From: Sandaracinaceae bacterium
GTDB lineage: Bacteria; Myxococcota_A; Polyangia; Polyangiales; Sandaracinaceae
Direction of reading: 5' to 3'
Assembly (NCBI GenBank): GCA_040218145.1
Contig: JAVJQK010000063.1
Span: 1 to 64,000 of the forward strand
Length of the DNA stretch: 64,000 nt
The notes beneath the pieces were generated by a model. It made no database searches. It saw only the letters and a list, made by a program, of their open reading frames with translations, and was not told the origin of the DNA. The position numbers were made by a program, and so were the translations under genes. Positions 59,629-64,000 of this stretch are shown here, piece after piece (position 1 is the first letter of the stretch; each line of letters starts with the position of its first letter).

Positions 59629-60263
59629 TGGATCGCCTCAGCGGCATGTTCGCGGGTCTCCGCACCTACTGGGAGAACCTCTCCGAGCGCGAGCGCATGC
59701 TCGTCGGCGTGATGGGCGGCGTGGCCGGCCTGCTCTTCATCCTCTTGCCGGTCTACCTGCTCAGCACGAGCATCAGCGACCTCGAGGAGGACAACCAGCA
59801 GATCACCGCCGCGCTGCGTCGCATCTCGCACTCCCGCGGCCGCCTCGCCGCGCAGCAGGCGGAGCGCGCGGCGGCGGAGATGCGCTACGGCCGGCAGGCG
59901 CCGTCCCTCGGCTCCTTCCTCGAGGCCAAGGCGGGTGAGTTCGAGGGCGTGGCCATCAGTGACGTGCAGCACGAGCCCGAGCGCGAGGAGGGCCGCTTCC
60001 GCATCCGGCACACGCGCGCCCGCTTCCAGGGCGTGGATCTGCGCAACGCGGTGCTCATGATGGAGGCCATCGAGAACAGCCGCTACCCCGTGGCCATCGA
60101 GCGCATCCACGTCGACCACCATCAATCCGGCGACCGCTACAACGTCCAGATCGGCGTGCTCGCCTTCGATCGCGAGGGCGGCGGCGCCGACGCTGGCGTC
60201 CCGGGCGCGCCCACCGCCGCGCCCGCCGACCGAGGCGGCCGCGCTGGCCCGCCTGCGCCCTGA
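59628..60263 (+). CDS. gspM: Type II secretion assembly protein GspM
   Basis: The 211-aa protein has a cytoplasmic start with LSERERMLVGVMGG, the standard GspM signature, and one membrane helix (about 25-48). A coiled coil (ITAALRRISHSRGRLAAQQAERAAAE) and a ferredoxin-like domain (about 115-185) follow, then a Pro/Gly/Ala tail. It forms a dimer with GspL in the inner membrane platform. ATG 59628 overlaps the gspL stop by one base. Confidence 0.88.
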   Translation: MDRLSGMFAGLRTYWENLSERERMLVGVMGGVAGLLFILLPVYLLSTSISDLEEDNQQITAALRRISHSRGRLAAQQAERAAAEMRYGRQAPSLGSFLEAKAGEFEGVAISDVQHEPEREEGRFRIRHTRARFQGVDLRNAVLMMEAIENSRYPVAIERIHVDHHQSGDRYNVQIGVLAFDREGGGADAGVPGAPTAAPADRGGRAGPPAP

Positions 60264-60285
60264 GCCTCGCCGACTGAAACCGACG

Positions 60286-61260
60286 ATGACCGATCGACTC
60301 AAGAAGATCCTGTTCTACGCGGTGGCGTGTCCACTGTTCTTCCTGTTCTCGCTGGTGGTGGGCGCGTACTTCACGTTCCCCTACGACCACGTGCGCGACT
60401 TCATCGTGCAGGAGGCCGAGCGCGGCGGATCGCTGCAGCTCGAGATCACGAGCCTCGAGCCCGACTGGGTCACCGGGGTCGAGGCGGAGGGCGTGCGCGT
60501 GGCCACGGTTTCGGACGACGCCGACGGGCCGCCGCCCGAGCTGCTCATCCGCCGGGCGAACGCGCGCGTCGGCCTGCTGTCGCTGCTCGGCGGCGACACC
60601 GACATCGACTACGCGCTCGAGCTCGACGGGGGCGGAACGCTCGAGGGCAACTACGCCAAGAGCGAGGAGAGCCTGCACATCGAGGCCGAGATCCAGCGCG
60701 TGGATCTACGGCGCGTGGGTCTGATCCGCGACGCCATCGGGCTCCCGATGACGGGCCGGCTCGAGGGCAACATCGACCTGACCGTCGGCGCCGAGGCGGC
60801 GGCCACGGAGGGCTCGGCCGACCTGACCATTCGCAACCTCTCGGTCGCGGACGGCGAGACCGCGCTGCAGATCGACGGGCTCGGATCGAGCGGCCTGACG
60901 CTCGAGCAGATGAACCTCGGCACCCTGCGCCTGAGGGCCGAGGTCGAGCGCGGCGCGGCGCGCATCCAGGAGCTGCACGCGGACGGCGAGCACGCGGAGA
61001 TCTGGGGCACGGGCAGCGTGCGCCTCGTGCAGCCGCTCCAGCTCAGCAGCGTCGACATGCTCTTCCGGATCAACTTCGAGGACGCCTACAAGACGTCGAG
61101 CCCCCGCATGGAGGGGCTCTTCGCGCTGCTCGAGGTGAACCCGCAGATCCGGCCCGCGCGAACCCCCAACGGCGCCTTCCAGTGGCGCATCCAGGGCAGC
61201 TTCGGCGGCCGCATGCGCATGGTCCCCAGCGGCCGCGCGCCCATGCCCGAAGCCGAGTAG
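60286..61260 (+). CDS. gspN: Type II secretion protein GspN
   Basis: The 324-aa protein has an N-terminal membrane helix (about 9-30, FYAVACPLFFLFSLVVGAYF), the FPYDHVRDFI segment, and then repetitive beta strands (LEITSLEPDWVTGVEAEGV, LEGNIDLTVGAEAAATEGS) of the GspN/AsmA-like type. GspN is optional in T2SS and its role is unclear. It is the last gene of the operon, 22 bp after gspM. Confidence 0.85.
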   Translation: MTDRLKKILFYAVACPLFFLFSLVVGAYFTFPYDHVRDFIVQEAERGGSLQLEITSLEPDWVTGVEAEGVRVATVSDDADGPPPELLIRRANARVGLLSLLGGDTDIDYALELDGGGTLEGNYAKSEESLHIEAEIQRVDLRRVGLIRDAIGLPMTGRLEGNIDLTVGAEAAATEGSADLTIRNLSVADGETALQIDGLGSSGLTLEQMNLGTLRLRAEVERGAARIQELHADGEHAEIWGTGSVRLVQPLQLSSVDMLFRINFEDAYKTSSPRMEGLFALLEVNPQIRPARTPNGAFQWRIQGSFGGRMRMVPSGRAPMPEAE

Positions 61261-61350
61261 CCCCGATCAGCCTCGCTCGCGGGGCGGCGCGGATGCGTCC
61301 GCGGACGCCGTGCATGCGGGCCCACGTGCGGCGTGCGCCAGCGGGAATCT

Positions 61351-62179
61351 GAGTCCTTCGCGTCCGAGTCCGCAGCCGCGTCCGCGTCGGGCGTCCGCGG
61401 CCGAGTCCGCCTCCGCGACCGAATCCGCCTCCGCGACCGAGTCCGCGTCCGCCACCGCGACCGAGTCCGAGTCCGCGTCCGCCTCCGCGACCGAGTCCGC
61501 CTCCGCGACCGAGTCCGCCTCCGCGACCGAGTCCGCGTCCGCCACCGCGACCGAGTCCGCGTCCGAGTCCGCGTCCGCCTCCGCGACCGAGTCCGCCTCC
61601 GCGACCGAGTCCGCCTCCGCGACCGCGTCCGCCTCCGCGACCGAGTCCGCCTCCGCGACCGAGTCCGCCTCCGCCTCCGAGTCCGCCTCCGCGACCGAGT
61701 CCGCCTCCCAAACCGAGTCCGCCTCCGAAACCGAGTCCGCCTCCGAGACCGAGTCCGCCTCCGCGACCGCGTCCGCCTCCGCGACCGAGTCCGCGACCGA
61801 GTAGTCCGCGACCGAGTCCGCCTCCGCGACCGAGTCCGCCTCCGCGACCGAGTCCGCCTCCGCCTCCGAGTCCGCCTCCGCGACCGAGTCCGCCTCCGAA
61901 ACCGAGTCCGCGTCCGCCTCCGCGACCGAGTCCGCCTCCGCGACCGAGTCCGCCTCCGCGACCGCGTCCGCCTCCGCGTCCGAGTCCGCGTCCGCCTCCG
62001 CGACCGAGTCCGCCTCCGCGGCCGAGTCCGCGTCCGCCACCGCGACCGAGTCCGCCTTCGCGACCGAGTCCGCCTCCGCGTCCGAGTCCGCGTCCGCCTC
62101 CGCGACCGAGTCCGCCTCCGAGTCCGCGACCGAGTCCGCCTCCGAGTCCGCGACCGAGTCCGCCTCCGAGTCCGCGACC
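61351..62179. repeat. About 830-bp low-complexity tract, 18-bp units (ESASAT)
   Basis: The unit GAGTCCGCCTCCGCGACC repeats with variants (6-bp and 12-bp insertions and losses). In the plus frame that starts at 61310 it encodes Ser/Ala/Thr/Glu runs until a TAG at 61802-61804. That TAG lies in AGTAGT, a 3-bp tandem duplication, and the same frame then continues open. In the minus strand it would encode VAEADS or GRGGGL runs. Codon third positions are equally GC-rich in the ESASAT and VAEADS frames. The plus frame resembles the Ser/Ala/Glu linker of the anti-sigma-like gene at 37.7 kb. Confidence 0.85.
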
Positions 62180-62301
62180 GTTCCCGAACCCGTTCCCGTG
62201 CCCGTTCCCGTTCCCGTTCCCGTTCCCGAACCCGATCCCGTTCCCGTTCCCGTTCCCGTTCCCGATCCCGATCCCGTTCCCGTTCCCGTTCCCGCGCCCG
62301 A
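62180..62301. repeat. CCCGTT/CCCGAT hexamer tract
   Basis: Directly after the 18-bp tract a run of CCCGTT, CCCGAA and CCCGAT hexamers begins. In the same plus frame it encodes alternating Val-Pro, Glu-Pro and Asp-Pro. The order of the two tract types is the reverse of that in the linker at 38.0-38.2 kb. Confidence 0.8.
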
Positions 62302-62539
62302 CGCAGCTACCGCGAGACCGAGTCCCCAGCCGCATCCGAATGCGAGTCCGCCCCCGAGGGCGACGCTCGGGTGGGTGGACTTGGCAGTCGTGGAGGGGCC
62401 CGGTACCACTCCGACGAGACGGACGAGCGCGAGCGCGTACCCACGCGTCGACCTGCACGGGCACGCGCTCCGCTCGCCCGTGCTTCGGGCGGCGCCTCGC
62501 ACGGCTGCGCTACCGGGAAACGAGGACGGGCACGGGCCC

Positions 62540-64000
62540 TCAGCGCGGGAGGAAGAACACCTCGACCTCGTCCTCGAGCACGATGCGGTCGAGGGCGGGG
62601 GAGCCGAACGTCAGGCCGCCGAGCGTGACCGCGCCGAGGCCGGGGAGGCCGGTCGTCGTGTGGAAGATGCGCTCGCTCTGCAGGGAGAGCGTGACGCCCG
62701 ACAGCGCCATCGCGGCGCCGGTTCCGTCCACCGCGCCGCTGAACACGTCGACGGCGCGGTTCGCCGTCCAGCTCGCGTTGGCGGCGCCACCGGTGAAGAC
62801 GACGCGACGCGCGGGGGGGCCCCGCGTGCCGTCATCACGCTCCGGGCCGGCGAACTCGAACGTCTCGGCCATCGCGCCGAACGCGTGCGGCCGCACCTGC
62901 GTGGGCGCCGTGAGGCCGCGCTCGACGGAGACCGTGTAGGAGCGGGTCGCGGGCGCGGAGGGGGTGTTGCAGTACTCGGTCTCGACGCCGTCCATCGCGA
63001 ACACGGGCGCCATCATGCCCAGCTCGCACTGCGGGCCGTACCAGCCGACCACGAGGGCGCGCTGGCCGTTGTCGATGGTGGTGACCGCGGGGCGGTGCAG
63101 GCTGAACTCGGGGCGCTGCTGATCCTCGGTCGGGCTGCTGCTCGGGAACGAGCCGAGCGAGGAGGCGGGCTGCGTGGCGCCGTTCGGGTCGTCGTCGATC
63201 GGGCTCCAGATCTCGGCCAGCTCCTCGTTGCTCGCCGCGAGCCGGCCGCCGAAGATCCACACCGTCCCCTCGAAGCCGACCGCGCCGGGCAGGGCGCGCG
63301 GGAACGCGAGCGCGCCGCCGCCGCGGTAGAAGCCGTAGCCGCCGGGCTTGCGCGCGTCGAAGATCTCGTACGTCGCGGCGCTCTGCTCCGCCCCCGAGCC
63401 GCCCGCGAGGAGCACGCGGTCGGGGTTGGCCGGGATGGCGGCCGCGGCGTGCATGAAGCGGGCGACGTTCATCGCGCCTGCGTTGGTGGTCCCGGCCGTG
63501 CCGAGGAAGCCGCCGCGGCCGAGGTCCCCGTCGCGGTCCGGGTCGTCGGCCTCACCGCCGAGGAACGCGTCGAAGATCTCGTACGTCGCGTGCGCTCCGT
63601 CCGTCCCGTCGGCCGCGAGCGGGAAGATCTCGAAGCGGAACCCGGAGGCGGCGGCCACGCCCTGGGGGATCATCGCCATGAGCGCGCTCGGCGCGCCGCC
63701 CGTCAGGAGCACGCGACCGTCCGGGAGCGCGGTGGCCGTGTGGCCGGCGCGCGCCGCGAGCATGGGGCTCCGGATGGGCTCGACGATGGCGCCGCCCGGG
63801 TCGAACGCGAGCGCCTCGCGCGAGGCCGTGAGCTGGAAGCACGCCGAGCCCTCCGGGAACGTGCGCTCGGCCGGGCACTCGGTGAGCGCCTGGACCTGGT
63901 CGAAGCCGCCCGCCACCAGCACGCGCCCGTCCGGGAGCCGGGTCGCCGTATGGAGGAAGCGAGCGATGTTGACACCAGGCAGCGGGATGGACGCGCCCAC
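62540..64000 (-). CDS. Kelch/galactose-oxidase-like secreted protein (5' truncated by window)
   Basis: At least 486 aa are visible; the open frame runs past the window edge, so the start is missing. Kelch-type beta-propeller motifs are clear: ARFLHTATRLPDGRVLVAGGF, AARAGHTATALPDGRVLLTGG and ARFMHAAAAIPANPDRVLLAGG, with TYEIFDA partner strands. Later blades include GTVWIFGGRL and RVVFTGGAANA. The ending DEVEVFFLPR is the natural C-terminus. Many myxobacterial propellers of this kind are surface lipoproteins, but the signal region is not visible. It is convergent with gspN. Confidence 0.85.
   Translation of the reverse strand: MGASIPLPGVNIARFLHTATRLPDGRVLVAGGFDQVQALTECPAERTFPEGSACFQLTASREALAFDPGGAIVEPIRSPMLAARAGHTATALPDGRVLLTGGAPSALMAMIPQGVAAASGFRFEIFPLAADGTDGAHATYEIFDAFLGGEADDPDRDGDLGRGGFLGTAGTTNAGAMNVARFMHAAAAIPANPDRVLLAGGSGAEQSAATYEIFDARKPGGYGFYRGGGALAFPRALPGAVGFEGTVWIFGGRLAASNEELAEIWSPIDDDPNGATQPASSLGSFPSSSPTEDQQRPEFSLHRPAVTTIDNGQRALVVGWYGPQCELGMMAPVFAMDGVETEYCNTPSAPATRSYTVSVERGLTAPTQVRPHAFGAMAETFEFAGPERDDGTRGPPARRVVFTGGAANASWTANRAVDVFSGAVDGTGAAMALSGVTLSLQSERIFHTTTGLPGLGAVTLGGLTFGSPALDRIVLEDEVEVFFLPR

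Larger units (their letters stand above)
61261..62539. other. Large convergent intergenic region filled by repeats
   Basis: Between the gspN stop and the convergent Kelch-like gene lies about 1.28 kb with no gene I can support. Five of six frames stay open for long stretches, because simple GC-rich repeats rarely make stops, so openness is not evidence of coding. Its main content is the two repeat tracts annotated separately. Confidence 0.6.

Noticed and set aside
61310-61804. 164-aa Ser/Ala/Thr/Glu protein as a normal gene
   Set aside because: No ribosome site or domain is present, several other frames are equally open, and the stop is a 3-bp duplication in a repeat; kept only as a repeat.
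61351-62301. CRISPR array
   Set aside because: Units are 6-18 bp without unique spacers, repeats are imperfect, and no cas genes are near.

Overview
The window is about 70% GC, densely packed, and rich in secreted lipoproteins with Pro/Asp/Thr/Gly linkers, TPR and pentapeptide-repeat proteins, and type VI and type II secretion parts. This gene set and style suggest a myxobacterium (Myxococcota), most like the Sandaracinaceae/Polyangiales lineage. That assignment is inferred from gene content; no rRNA or tRNA was seen.

Layout. (1) 1-9887: a damage-inducible translesion synthesis region, imuA, imuB and dnaE2, interrupted by a receiver-GGDEF diguanylate cyclase on the minus strand and two unusual plus-strand genes. 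LexA-box-like sites lie upstream of both imuA and dnaE2. (2) 9909-20037: an orphan type VI secretion spike island with no sheath or baseplate genes: DUF3540, a short VgrG, an unknown Cys-rich protein, a PAAR-like DUF4150 protein, a separate beta-repeat needle-like protein, a DUF2169-pentapeptide fusion and a pure pentapeptide-repeat protein. (3) 20041-26872: two small membrane proteins, dodecin, and a giant TPR protein with an embedded C39-like peptidase domain. (4) 26900-31157: a two-gene minus-strand operon of surface lipoproteins (IPT/TIG protein, then IgGFc-binding-like protein). (5) 31388-44892: housekeeping and envelope genes: a metallophosphoesterase, a KAS III enzyme, secreted proteins, an ECF sigma factor with a putative membrane anti-sigma partner, a double-DsbA protein, DUF1415, a beta-barrel-like protein overlapping a pentaheme cytochrome lipoprotein, a VTT membrane protein, a glutaredoxin-membrane fusion, and a PA0069-type radical SAM protein. 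(6) 45114-61260: an NtrC-type sigma-54 activator followed by a complete gspC-N type II secretion operon behind a near-consensus sigma-54 promoter. (7) 61261-62539: a roughly 950-bp low-complexity repeat tract between convergent genes. (8) 62540-64000: a truncated Kelch/galactose-oxidase-like protein.

How the parts work together: the imu/dnaE2 genes form the error-prone SOS mutasome. The VgrG island would supply the spike tip and cargo adaptors to a T6SS encoded elsewhere. The T2SS operon exports folded proteins through the GspD secretin and appears to be controlled by its upstream NtrC-type neighbour, because inverted TGACA motifs occur in both control regions. The prepilin peptidase GspO is not in the window.
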